From contig OZ247427.1 of the NCBI GenBank assembly GCA_965232815.1, positions 2,170,001-2,234,000 on the forward strand: a stretch of DNA of 64,000 nucleotides, read 5' to 3'. The notes beneath the pieces are model-generated. The model was given only the letters and a program-made list of their open reading frames with translations. It was not told the origin of the DNA and did not search any database. Made by a program: the position numbers and the translations under genes. The DNA comes from Bin87 sp026710825. Lineage in GTDB: Bacteria; Chloroflexota; Dehalococcoidia; Lucifugimonadales; UBA3495. This document shows positions 27,951-35,774 of this stretch, piece by piece (position 1 is the first letter of the stretch; the number at the start of each line of letters is the position of its first letter).

Positions 27951-28509
27951 CTTTGAGTTCCTCCCGCCACTCGCCCAACTTGCGGTACCAGCCGGTCAGG
28001 TCGTCCAGCGAGTATCGCGCGTTGGCCGGACTCGGATTCGGGAGTACAAATACCCGGCTGTTTCCGATGCAATGATCCTGCCTCCCCAGGTCTATGCTCC
28101 CCGCGTTCGGCGTGCTCTCCACGTACCGCAGGTATGCGCGGTACCCGGTCAGCCCGTGAAAGCAGGCTATCATCGGGCTGGCGTTCACGATCCTTGCTTT
28201 GAGTAGAGGCGCGTCCCGCCGATAATCCGCCGCGTTCAGGCCCGAGGCTTGCGGCGTGGCGCGTTTCACTAGGTCCGTCAATCCAATCCCCAATTCCAAC
28301 AGCGCAGCATCGTCTTCGGGACCAACCCCGCGACCGACCAACCCCGACGCTGACAAGGCGGCCCAGAAGCGGTTTCTCGGGTTCGCGAAGTAGTGCCCCA
28401 CTCGAACCGAGTAGGCCGAGGGGTTCAGCCCGATCAGCACAATATCCAAACCGGGCCGCAGGTAGTCCGGCAGCGTTTCCGACGTTGTCTCTGTCGGCGT
28501 TTCAGGCAT
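27943..28509 (-). CDS. mug: Mismatch-specific (G:U/T) uracil-DNA glycosylase, MUG-type
   Basis: Family 2 uracil-DNA glycosylase-like protein (188 aa). Motif A is GLNPSAYSVRVGHYFANPRN, in which the asparagine matches the MUG active site; motif 2 is NPSPAN. The start at 28509 is preferred: its ATG overlaps the amidohydrolase stop (ATGCCTGA, 8 bases). A longer frame from 28563 would lie deep in that gene. Repair context with alkA supports the call. Confidence 0.88.
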   Translation of the reverse strand: MPETPTETTSETLPDYLRPGLDIVLIGLNPSAYSVRVGHYFANPRNRFWAALSASGLVGRGVGPEDDAALLELGIGLTDLVKRATPQASGLNAADYRRDAPLLKARIVNASPMIACFHGLTGYRAYLRYVESTPNAGSIDLGRQDHCIGNSRVFVLPNPSPANARYSLDDLTGWYRKLGEWREELKGG

Positions 28510-29353
28510 TCTTCGGTCCAAACAGCAGCGCGGACGCGTTGCTCCCGAGGATCGCGTCGACATCGTGGGGATCCAGCCCTGCCGCTCTCACCTGGTCCAT
28601 GACGCGCCGGTGCCCCAGCAGCGGATAATCGGTCCCGAACAACACCCTGACGGCCCCGGCGGTTGTAACGCTCGCCGCGATGGCTGTGGCGTCATAGAGG
28701 TAGGGCAACGCCGCCGTATCATACCAAACGTTGGACAGCGCCCTGCCGACCTCCGGCATCGCGGCGTAGAAGGGCAGACCGCCGCCAAGGTGGGCCAGGA
28801 CAATCCGGTTTTCCGGGAAATGGGACACGAACTGAAGCAGCTTGTCGGGCGTGGTTTGCCCCTTTCCGGGATAAACGTGCCCGACCGGTTCAGAGGCATG
28901 CACTGTGATCGGCAGGTTCCTGTCCGCCAGCAGGTCCATCAGCGGCTGCATGACATCCTTGTCGCAGATATCAACCCCCTGCGTATCCGCGTGTATTTCC
29001 CCAATCCCGACGGCCCCAGCGTCCAGGCACCGTTGCGCCTCCGCCACCGCCGTATCGCCCCACGCGGGATTCACCGACGCGAACGCGGATATGCGGTCAG
29101 GATGGGTGGTCGCTGAGGCGATCAGATAATCGTTCGCCGCCGCTGCAATCTCCGGGTCGGTCCAGCCGAAGCCCATGACCACCGCATGATCTATGTCGGC
29201 CCGGTCCATAGCCTTCAGTAGTGTTTCAGCGTCTGCGGTTCGACCTGCGCCGTCCGGGAACAGGGAGGCATAGGTCGCGTCCCGCCTCGACAATTCGTCG
29301 TGCCTGCCGGTGAATTCCGGCGGCAAGATGTGGCAGTGGGAGTCAACAATCAT
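28502..29353 (-). CDS. Amidohydrolase family protein (metal-dependent)
   Basis: TIM-barrel amidohydrolase_2 type (283 aa). The N-terminal metal motif is DSHCH (HxH), the middle has ITVHASEP and IVLAHLGGGLPFY, and the C-terminus has LFGTDYPLL with the metal-binding aspartate. Members include decarboxylases (ACMSD-like) and lactonases; the substrate is unknown. It is first in the unit amidohydrolase - mug - thpR - alkA. Its promoter should lie in 29354-29400, divergent to transketolase; a TAGAAT-like -10 is present on that strand but no good -35. Confidence 0.87.
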   Translation of the reverse strand: MIVDSHCHILPPEFTGRHDELSRRDATYASLFPDGAGRTADAETLLKAMDRADIDHAVVMGFGWTDPEIAAAANDYLIASATTHPDRISAFASVNPAWGDTAVAEAQRCLDAGAVGIGEIHADTQGVDICDKDVMQPLMDLLADRNLPITVHASEPVGHVYPGKGQTTPDKLLQFVSHFPENRIVLAHLGGGLPFYAAMPEVGRALSNVWYDTAALPYLYDATAIAASVTTAGAVRVLFGTDYPLLGHRRVMDQVRAAGLDPHDVDAILGSNASALLFGPKNA

Positions 29354-29395
29354 GAGAGTGGCGGCTTTTGGCCCGACATTCTATCTTACCTAATA

Positions 29396-29424
29396 TGGAC
29401 ACTTGCGGGGGCGGCGAATATAAT
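29396..29424 (+). promoter_or_regulatory. Promoter of the transketolase genes
   Basis: TGGACA (29396-29401), 17 bases, TATAAT (29419-29424). The -10 sits inside an imperfect inverted repeat with arms GGGGGCGGCGAA and TTCGCCCCC, a possible operator. Confidence 0.65.
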
Positions 29425-29468
29425 TTTCTTCGCCCCCAATATCATTCTCGTCGATAGCAGGTGACGCT

Positions 29469-30293
29469 TTGGCTGTAGTGACCCAACCGATGTTGTCCGT
29501 CGAGGAGATGCGCGCCACCGCTCTCGAATCTCGACGGGAAATTCTCAAAATGATTTTCGATGCCGGCAGCGGGCATACCGGCGGTTCCCTGTCGGAAATT
29601 GACATCCTGATTTCGCTCTACTTTGGCGTCATGCGCTATGACCCTGCTGACCCCAAATGGTCGGACCGCGACCGTTTCATTCTCAGCAAAGGGCACGCCT
29701 CCCCGGGCTTTTACGTAACGCTCGCCAGGGCGGGGTATTTCGATCCCGTCGAACTCGGTTCTTACCGTAAAACCGACGGCCTGCTCCAGGGCCACGCACA
29801 CCCGATGACCCCCGGTGTCGAAATGAACTCCGGATCTCTCGGGATGGGGCTTTCCTTTGCCCTCGGCCACGCGTTGGCCGGCAAGATGGCCGGCAGTGAT
29901 TACCGGGTCTTCGCCCTGCTCGGCGATGGCGAATGTCAGGAGGGCGAGGTCTGGGAGGCCGCGATGTCGGCGGCGCACCACGGCGCCGATAACCTGACCG
30001 CGATAATCGACCGCAACCGTATCCAGAACGACCGGTTTACCGACGAGGTCATGACACTGGAACCGCTGGCCGACCGTTGGCGCGATTTTGGTTGGAAAGT
30101 CATATCCTGCGACGGCCACGAGCACGCCGATGTTCTCCACGCCCTCAGCGACTCCAACACAGGCGGTCCCACCGTAATCATCGCGGATACCGTCAAGGGC
30201 AAAGGCGTCAGTTTCATGGAGAATAATCCGGGTTTTCACGGGCGCGCTCCCACCGCCGATGAGTACGACGCAGCCCTGAAGGAGTTGGCCTGA
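29469..30293 (+). CDS. Transketolase, N-terminal subunit
   Basis: Thiamine-diphosphate-binding half of a split transketolase (274 aa), moving two-carbon units between sugar phosphates. SGHTGGSLSEIDILISLYFG and SKGHASPGFYVTLARAG carry the catalytic histidines; GDGECQEGEVWEA then DRNRIQND form the GDG...N cofactor motif. The start is taken as the TTG at 29469, preceded by CAGGTGA; a GTG (29478) or ATG (29490) are alternatives. The C-terminal subunit gene overlaps its stop by one base. Confidence 0.93.
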   Translation: MAVVTQPMLSVEEMRATALESRREILKMIFDAGSGHTGGSLSEIDILISLYFGVMRYDPADPKWSDRDRFILSKGHASPGFYVTLARAGYFDPVELGSYRKTDGLLQGHAHPMTPGVEMNSGSLGMGLSFALGHALAGKMAGSDYRVFALLGDGECQEGEVWEAAMSAAHHGADNLTAIIDRNRIQNDRFTDEVMTLEPLADRWRDFGWKVISCDGHEHADVLHALSDSNTGGPTVIIADTVKGKGVSFMENNPGFHGRAPTADEYDAALKELA

Positions 30294-31237
30294 TGACCAC
30301 CAACCGTGAGTCGGCCGCAACCCGCGAGACCTATGGCCGCACCCTCCTGACCATGGCGGAGGAGCATCCCGACATCGTCGTGTTGGGTGGGGATCTCAAC
30401 GTTTCCACCTTTGTCCATCTGTGGCGCGATCAACACCCCGACCGGTTCTTCGACTTCGGCCCCGCAGAGCAGAACATAGTCGGCGTGGCTGCCGGATTAG
30501 CTGCGGCTGGCAAGATCCCGTTCGTCAGCACCTTCAGCGTTTTCGGTACCGGCCGTCCCTACGACCAGTTGCGGGTCCTGGTGTCTCAGCCTTCGCTGAA
30601 CGTGAAATTGATCTGCACCCACGCCGGCATCTTGACCGGTGAGGACGGCATGTCCGCCCACAGCATCGAGGACCTTTCGTTGATGTGCTCGTTGCCGTCG
30701 TTCAGCGTGGTTACGCCGGCGGATGCTCCGGAAACGGAACAGGTCATCCGCTCCGCTGCGGCCACGCACGGTCCCCTGTATGTCCGGCTGTCCCGCGCCG
30801 CGACCCCCGTGGTCCACACCGACGGCTACCGGTTCCAGATGGGTAAGGCCGAGACCATGCGCGAGGGAGCCGACGTCAGCATCATCGCGTGTGGTTCGCT
30901 GGTGGCCCCGGCCCTGGACGCCGCCGAGACCCTCGCTGGGCAGGGCGTCCAGGCACGGGTTATCAACATGCACACCCTCGCTCCCGCCGATGAGGCAGCG
31001 ATCATCGCCGCCGCCCGGGACACCGGAGCGATCGTCACCGCCGAAGAGCACTACGTCCACGGCGGTTTGGGTAGCGTGGTAGCCGGAGCGGTTGCCCGCA
31101 ATCATCCTGTTCCAATTGAAATGGTGGCCCTCCACGGCTACACCAGTTCCGGCCCCGCCAACGAACTGATGGCCAAGAACGGCCTCACCGCCGACGGCGT
31201 TGCCAACGCTGCGCTGCGCGTCATCAAGCGCAAGTAA
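30293..31237 (+). CDS. Transketolase, C-terminal subunit
   Basis: Pyrimidine-binding and C-terminal half of the split enzyme (314 aa). DLNVSTFVHLWRDQHPDRFFD, GPAEQNIVGVAAGLAAAGK (with the glutamate that activates the cofactor) and the C-terminal ITAEEHYVHGGLGSVVAGAV-like stretch are characteristic. The ATG overlaps the N-subunit stop (TGATG). A DXS-like role is unlikely, because both halves match split transketolases. Confidence 0.93.
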   Translation: MTTNRESAATRETYGRTLLTMAEEHPDIVVLGGDLNVSTFVHLWRDQHPDRFFDFGPAEQNIVGVAAGLAAAGKIPFVSTFSVFGTGRPYDQLRVLVSQPSLNVKLICTHAGILTGEDGMSAHSIEDLSLMCSLPSFSVVTPADAPETEQVIRSAAATHGPLYVRLSRAATPVVHTDGYRFQMGKAETMREGADVSIIACGSLVAPALDAAETLAGQGVQARVINMHTLAPADEAAIIAAARDTGAIVTAEEHYVHGGLGSVVAGAVARNHPVPIEMVALHGYTSSGPANELMAKNGLTADGVANAALRVIKRK

Positions 31238-31424
31238 ATCACTCGTATCGTTGCGGCGCGGGCGCGAGGAATGGTGGGGCTGTGGGGCTGAAAAACGTAG
31301 GTGTGCAAGGTCGCTCGACATCCGCGCACTTGTGCCACCAGGCATTGGTTTCGCCTTGCCTTAGTTACCCTGTGTCGGGTTGCGGATTTGCGTTGCGCCA
31401 TAGTGTCGCCCGCGCTTGTTTTGG

Positions 31425-31454
31425 TTGACACTTTTACGCGCCCGGTGCTAGCAT
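31425..31454 (+). promoter_or_regulatory. Promoter of citrate synthase
   Basis: TTGACA (31425-31430), 18 bases, TAGCAT (31449-31454) preceded by TGC. The leader is about 63 bases. The 286-base gap before the gene holds nothing else I can name. Confidence 0.7.
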
Positions 31455-31523
31455 AATTCGCCGCCGTTTCGAGCGAAAACGCCGACGGCAATGGGTCGCT
31501 GACCCTGATCAAGGAGGACACAG

Positions 31524-32660
31524 ATGGCCGAACAGCCCGAAATTCATCGCGGTTTGATGAACGTTTACATGGACACCACGGAGTCCAGCTTCATCGACGG
31601 CGAGATCGGAAAACTGCTCTATCGTGGCTATGACATCCACGATTTGGCCGAAAAGTCCACTTTCGAAGAAATCATTTACCTCGTGCTCTACGGGGAATTG
31701 CCCAATAGCGACCAGCTGGCCGAGTTGGACGGTTTCCTGCGCGCCAACCGCCGCATCCCCAACGAGATCATCACGGTCATCGACGCCGTCAAATCTGCGC
31801 ATCCCATGGACGTGCTCCAGACTGCGATGATCGGCCTGGCCGCCTTTGACGAGGAATCCGAGGACAACTCCAGGGAAGCCAACGTTCGCAAAGCCCTGCG
31901 GCTCACCGCCCAGGCGCCCACCATTGTTACGGCCCACCATCGGGTGCGCAACGGGTTGGAACCGGTCGCTCCCAACCCCGACCTGAACCATGCCGGCAAC
32001 TTCCTGTACATGCTTTTCAACGAAGTGCCGGACGACGAAACCATCGCCCTGATGGACGTGGACTTCATCCTCCACGCCGAGCATGGCGTCAACGCATCCT
32101 CATTCGCGGCCCGCGTTGCGGCGTCCACCAACTCGACCCTGCACGCCGCAGTGTCCGGGGCCGTGGGAACTCTTAAAGGCCCTGCCCACGGCGGCGCGGC
32201 CGAAGAAGTCATGAAGATGTCGATGGAGATCGGCAATCCGGAAAACGCCGAGGAATACGCTCGCCGCAAGTTGGATAACCGAGAGCGCATCATGGGCTTC
32301 GGCCATCGTGTGTACCGGGCGGAGGATCCCCGAGCCCGCCACCTGCGCGAACGCTCGCAGGCGTTGGGCGAGAAGCGTGGCGATCCGCGCTGGTTCCAGA
32401 TCCTCACCCACCTGTCCGAAGATGTCATGGCTCCGTACCGTGACCGCGGGATTTACGTCAACGTGGACTTCTACGCTGGCTCGATTTATCACCTGCTGGG
32501 CATCGAGTCCGACCTGTTCATACCGATCTTCGCCCTGGGCCGCGTCCCGGGCTGGTCCGCCCAGTGCATCGAGCAGTACGAGAACAACATTCTCCTGCGG
32601 CCGCGACTCCTCTACACCGGCCAGATGGACCGCGAGTACGTTCCCATAGACCAGCGCTAG
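31524..32660 (+). CDS. gltA: Citrate synthase
   Basis: Condenses oxaloacetate and acetyl-CoA (378 aa, the short dimeric form). Catalytic histidines lie in ILHAEHGVNASSF and GFGHRVYRAEDPRA, the catalytic aspartate in NVDFYAGSIYHLLG. GPAHGGAAEEVMKM is the conserved acetyl-CoA region. AAGGAGG precedes the start. A 2-methylcitrate synthase cannot be fully excluded, but no prp genes are adjacent. Confidence 0.95.
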   Translation: MAEQPEIHRGLMNVYMDTTESSFIDGEIGKLLYRGYDIHDLAEKSTFEEIIYLVLYGELPNSDQLAELDGFLRANRRIPNEIITVIDAVKSAHPMDVLQTAMIGLAAFDEESEDNSREANVRKALRLTAQAPTIVTAHHRVRNGLEPVAPNPDLNHAGNFLYMLFNEVPDDETIALMDVDFILHAEHGVNASSFAARVAASTNSTLHAAVSGAVGTLKGPAHGGAAEEVMKMSMEIGNPENAEEYARRKLDNRERIMGFGHRVYRAEDPRARHLRERSQALGEKRGDPRWFQILTHLSEDVMAPYRDRGIYVNVDFYAGSIYHLLGIESDLFIPIFALGRVPGWSAQCIEQYENNILLRPRLLYTGQMDREYVPIDQR

Positions 32661-32686
32661 CCCGGCAAACGGGTCGACCAATGAGT

Positions 32687-32714
32687 AGGGGCGGGTTTCA
32701 AACCCGCCCCTTTT
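32687..32714 (+). terminator. Terminator of citrate synthase
   Basis: GGGGCGGGTT pairs with AACCCGCCCC around TCA, followed by TTTTCG, 27 bases after the stop. Confidence 0.8.
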
Positions 32715-32733
32715 CGTTGACTGGGTTGGACCC

Positions 32734-33708
32734 TTACCTCGGGTAGACCTCCAGGTTCCCCAGGTGAACTTCCGCCACGATCTCGCTTTCGTCCTCGTGA
32801 TCGTGACCATCGTGGGTATCGTGCCCACCGTGGCCGTGTCCGTCCGATGCAGAGCCCTGACCCACGTCGGGAACAGTTACGGTGATTGTGTCCTCGGCTA
32901 CTCTGCCGTTGTACACCAAGTCCCGGTGATCGTTGGTGTTCAATGAGACCCTGATTTCGTGATCTCCGGGCGGCAGGCTTTCGATGTGATAGCTGGACTC
33001 GAACACTCGGCTCAGTTTCTCTCCGTCCACATAGATGTGGGCATGTCCGGCGCCGGCAGCGTGCGCTTGATCAACCAATTCGGGCGCAAAGCGCATGCCT
33101 TCAGCGGCTATCGCCACATCCACGGAACCCTGCGCATCGACCTCAGCCGTGATTGAGACGCTCACCGGGGCGTCCGAGACAAACGTCTCTGTGGCAGCGC
33201 CATCGTGTCCGTGCTCGCTGGAGTGGTCAGCGTCCTCCATCTTTCCGGCAGCGAAGACGTGGAAGTTGATGCCGAATGCCCCGGCGCTTTCGGCTTTGAA
33301 TTCCAGTTGCCCCGGGTGTTCCGGTGACACCTCCGCTGTCAGGTCGTATCCGTGCAGGTGTATTTCCCCATGTTCATCCGCGGTGAACTTGAGGCGCACG
33401 GTGTCGCCCTGCGTTACGCGTAGGTCTTCCCGAGTCAATGTGGTGGCGCGGTTGGCGATGGCCAGGTCTATCACCCTGGCGTCATCGCTCGCGGTTGTGC
33501 CGCCCGCACCGTCGCTGGAACGGGATTGAGAGTCATGGGTGTGGCTCTCGCCGGAAGGCGGGCTCGCCGATGCTGTGTCGGCAGCGGGCGCTTCGGGTTC
33601 GGCTTGCGCGGTGGTTCCGCAGGCGGCCAGCACCGGTACCACGACTAATGCGAGCAATAATGCCAGCCAAAACGCCGGCCGGCGCAGTTCTGCGTGATTC
33701 AGTCGCAT
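32734..33708 (-). CDS. Histidine-rich lipoprotein with cupredoxin-like region
   Basis: Predicted exported lipoprotein (324 aa): basic start, hydrophobic helix and lipobox VLAAC. A Ser/His/Asp linker follows, then a beta-rich region (residues about 80-150) with TREDLRVTQGDTVRLKF and HLHGYDLTAEV resembling cupredoxin-like domains, a second beta-rich region holding HAHIYVDGEKLSRVFES and SLPPGDHEIRVSLNTNDH, and a C-terminal tail with many His/Asp (GHGHGGHDTHDGHDHED). The tail should bind divalent metal ions. GGAGG precedes the ATG; a GTG one codon earlier is also possible. It is the second gene after another His-rich protein, suggesting a metal (Cu or Zn) handling pair. Function is inferred. Confidence 0.8.
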   Translation of the reverse strand: MRLNHAELRRPAFWLALLLALVVVPVLAACGTTAQAEPEAPAADTASASPPSGESHTHDSQSRSSDGAGGTTASDDARVIDLAIANRATTLTREDLRVTQGDTVRLKFTADEHGEIHLHGYDLTAEVSPEHPGQLEFKAESAGAFGINFHVFAAGKMEDADHSSEHGHDGAATETFVSDAPVSVSITAEVDAQGSVDVAIAAEGMRFAPELVDQAHAAGAGHAHIYVDGEKLSRVFESSYHIESLPPGDHEIRVSLNTNDHRDLVYNGRVAEDTITVTVPDVGQGSASDGHGHGGHDTHDGHDHEDESEIVAEVHLGNLEVYPR

Positions 33709-33756
33709 CACGAAAATCCTCCGTTGCGTTTAAATCGAAAACGGTTGCGTGAGGAT

Positions 33757-34242
33757 TTACGAGATCGGCGGCGGCAGTGGCGGAGCGACGCTTTGTTCCT
33801 CCGGTTGCCTCATGACGGCAGCGAACGGAGCCAGCGGATTGGACTCTTTTCCAGATGGTGGCGCCGGACGCAACGCCTCCGGTGCGTTGTGCCAGGGTGC
33901 GTTCAAAACTGCCAACAGCATGCCGACGGTGGGGTCGGTCAAATATACCGTCGATCCTGCGCCGTTCCAGCCGCCACCGTCCTTGCCTGCTATCGTCGCG
34001 CTGCCGTGCCGGTGCGCTGTTCTGCTTTCCAGCAGGTGTTGATGTTCTGCAGCCCGGCCGTCCAGATATATATGGGCATGCGCATGCGACCGTTCGGCGA
34101 AGTGGTGGTCGTCCAGCGGGCCCACAATGGGGAGGGCGAGCGCAAGCAATGCGAATGCCAGAAGGAACATCCGCGCCAACGATGGCGGCTCGTACGCTTG
34201 GTGAGGCGGATGGCGTTGTATGACGCTGGCGCGGGTTTTCAT
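33757..34242 (-). CDS. Membrane-anchored histidine-rich hypothetical protein
   Basis: 161 residues: short basic cytoplasmic part, one hydrophobic helix (MFLLAFALLALALPIVGPL), then a His-rich region DDHHFAERSHAHAHIYLDGR and HQHLLESRTAHRHG, and a Pro-rich end. HAHIYLDG echoes HAHIYVDG in the next protein, so the two share a small motif. I recognise no family. It precedes the lipoprotein gene by 48 bases. An IS element now separates it from its own promoter: only 16 bases lie between its start codon and the IS end. Confidence 0.7.
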   Translation of the reverse strand: MKTRASVIQRHPPHQAYEPPSLARMFLLAFALLALALPIVGPLDDHHFAERSHAHAHIYLDGRAAEHQHLLESRTAHRHGSATIAGKDGGGWNGAGSTVYLTDPTVGMLLAVLNAPWHNAPEALRPAPPSGKESNPLAPFAAVMRQPEEQSVAPPLPPPIS

Positions 34243-34250
34243 GGCCGGAG

Positions 34251-34258
34251 TGAGTGCG
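34251..34258. repeat. Target site duplication, left copy
   Basis: TGAGTGCG, identical to 35691-35698 on the other side of the IS element. Eight bases is the usual duplication length for the IS66 family. Confidence 0.9.
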
Positions 34259-35690
34259 GTAACTGCTCAGAGTTGGGGGGAAGTGAGCAGTTGTCGGCAG
34301 GCGGTGAGGGTGTTGAGGTTTTGGGCCCGCCAAGTGCCGAAGATTGAGGCCAGGGTCATCTTGGTTTGTGTGCCCGTAGGAGAGCGCGTTCCTCCGCTGA
34401 TCTTGCGGCTGATCACAACGGGGCGCAGGCTGCGCTCGGCGGCGTTGTTGTCCGGTGGCACCTCCGGCTCAGCCACGAAGACGAAGAGTTCCTTGATATG
34501 GCTCTCCATGCGTCGGCACAACCTGGCCTGGGCGGCCGATGGGTCATTCAGGTAAGGACGGCAGAGGGCCAGCAGTCGTTGCTCCAGAGTTAGTTGGGCA
34601 ATGCGCCTCTGCTGCGCTGAAGGATGGGTGAGGGCAGTGGCCTGACGATAGAGTTGGTAGACGGCGTCAGCCCACCGGGCCAGGGAGCCATCCTCTGGGT
34701 AGAGGACCCGCAGGTCGTGGATGTCACGCAGCAGGTGTACCCAGCAGCGTTGCTTGGGGCCGTCGTAGTGGTGGTAGGCGGCGTAGAAATCGCTGACCAG
34801 CACGCCAGCAAACTCCTCACCCAGCACTTCATCCACCACCGCCTTGCCCCGACCCCGCCGCAGGAAGTACCGCAGGCGAGGGGCGCTGAAGGTCCACACG
34901 TAGCCGTTGCGTCCGTCCTCCCGCCAGCCGGTCTCATCGGCGTGGACCACCGGACTGCCCCGGACCCGTTCCAGTATGTCCGCCAGTTCAGCTTGGGCCT
35001 TTTGGGCTACCCTTCGGGTGGCATCCACGATGGCCCCCACGCTGAGATGCAGTCCATGCACGGTGTCCAGGTACCATTGGATGGTGCGCAAGGGCAGCCT
35101 GGCCTCCTCGCGCAACGCGGCAATCAGGCTCACCAGGTTGATGCCCAATCGCTGGCGGTCCAGCACCACGCCCTCCAGTTGCGCTGGTGTCATACAGCAG
35201 CGCTGGCACTGTGGGCAGGTGCGGGCGAGGTAAGCGTGCTCGGTCACCTCCACCGGAACCTGGGGCAAGTCGATGACTTCCCGTGTCCTCTGGGTCCAAC
35301 CGCCCGACAACTGGGTTCCGCAGTCGGGACACTGGGCCACCGCATGCTCCACCCGCTGGGTGGGCGTCATGCGCGTACGGGCAAAACCGTGGCGCCGAGG
35401 TTTGCGTGGTTGCTTGGGCTGATCTGGCTTCTGCGCGGCTTTGGGCTTCAGACCGGGCATCCGGCCCGAGCCTTTGGATTTGGCTCGCCCTTCCAGCTGG
35501 ACAATCCGTTTCTCCAGGCTCTCGATGATGGCCTGCTGCCGGACGATGATGCCCATTAGCACATCGCGATCAGCGGTGGACAGGTCATTTCCCGGATCCA
35601 TTCCCGGTATATGACATAACCTCCACTTCCCACGCCAGCCATCCCCAAACGTCTTCCGACCAATTCAACTCACCAAGGTTGAACAGTTGG
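34259..35690 (-). mobile_element. IS66-family insertion sequence (single-transposase, ISBst12-like), 1432 bp
   Basis: Bounded by imperfect terminal inverted repeats: GTAACTGCTCAGAGTTGG at the left end and CCAACTGTTCAACCTTGG read inward from the right end (13 of 18 match), and flanked by the 8-bp duplication TGAGTGCG. It encodes only one IS66-type transposase and no tnpA or tnpB, as in the ISBst12 subgroup. Both ends, the duplication and the transposase frame are intact, so the element is probably a recent, possibly active insertion. It sits in the leader of the His-rich gene pair, in the same direction. Confidence 0.9.
34267..35601 (-). CDS. IS66-family transposase
   Basis: DDE transposase (444 aa). 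N-terminal coiled coil (IIESLEKRIVQLEGRA), a basic region, zinc-finger-like CPDC...CPQC, then the catalytic core: HADETGWR (first Asp), VSDFYAAY (second Asp) and DNNAAERSLRP (Glu). Its stop codon lies 8 bases from the element's left end. The frame is uninterrupted. Confidence 0.96.
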   Translation of the reverse strand: MDPGNDLSTADRDVLMGIIVRQQAIIESLEKRIVQLEGRAKSKGSGRMPGLKPKAAQKPDQPKQPRKPRRHGFARTRMTPTQRVEHAVAQCPDCGTQLSGGWTQRTREVIDLPQVPVEVTEHAYLARTCPQCQRCCMTPAQLEGVVLDRQRLGINLVSLIAALREEARLPLRTIQWYLDTVHGLHLSVGAIVDATRRVAQKAQAELADILERVRGSPVVHADETGWREDGRNGYVWTFSAPRLRYFLRRGRGKAVVDEVLGEEFAGVLVSDFYAAYHHYDGPKQRCWVHLLRDIHDLRVLYPEDGSLARWADAVYQLYRQATALTHPSAQQRRIAQLTLEQRLLALCRPYLNDPSAAQARLCRRMESHIKELFVFVAEPEVPPDNNAAERSLRPVVISRKISGGTRSPTGTQTKMTLASIFGTWRAQNLNTLTACRQLLTSPQL

Positions 35691-35698
35691 TGAGTGCG
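35691..35698. repeat. Target site duplication, right copy
   Basis: TGAGTGCG, matching 34251-34258. Confidence 0.9.
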
Positions 35699-35706
35699 AG
35701 ATTTCG

Positions 35707-35735
35707 TTGACAGTGAAACAAGCATAGCAGATAAT
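35707..35735 (+). promoter_or_regulatory. Promoter of the DUF1800-DUF1501-NHL operon
   Basis: TTGACA (35707-35712), 17 bases, GATAAT (35730-35735). AGGAGG at 35762-35767 lies 7 bases before the start codon. A divergent promoter overlaps it. Confidence 0.75.
35721..35729 (-). promoter_or_regulatory. Divergent extended -10 element, original promoter of the His-rich genes
   Basis: On the minus strand TGC followed by TATGCT, within the spacer of the plus-strand promoter. Initiation would be near 35714, so transcription now enters the IS element and its transposase before reaching the His-rich genes. Confidence 0.45.
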
Positions 35736-35774
35736 GTCCGGCAAAATGTCGAGTACTCTATAGGAGGCTAAAAG

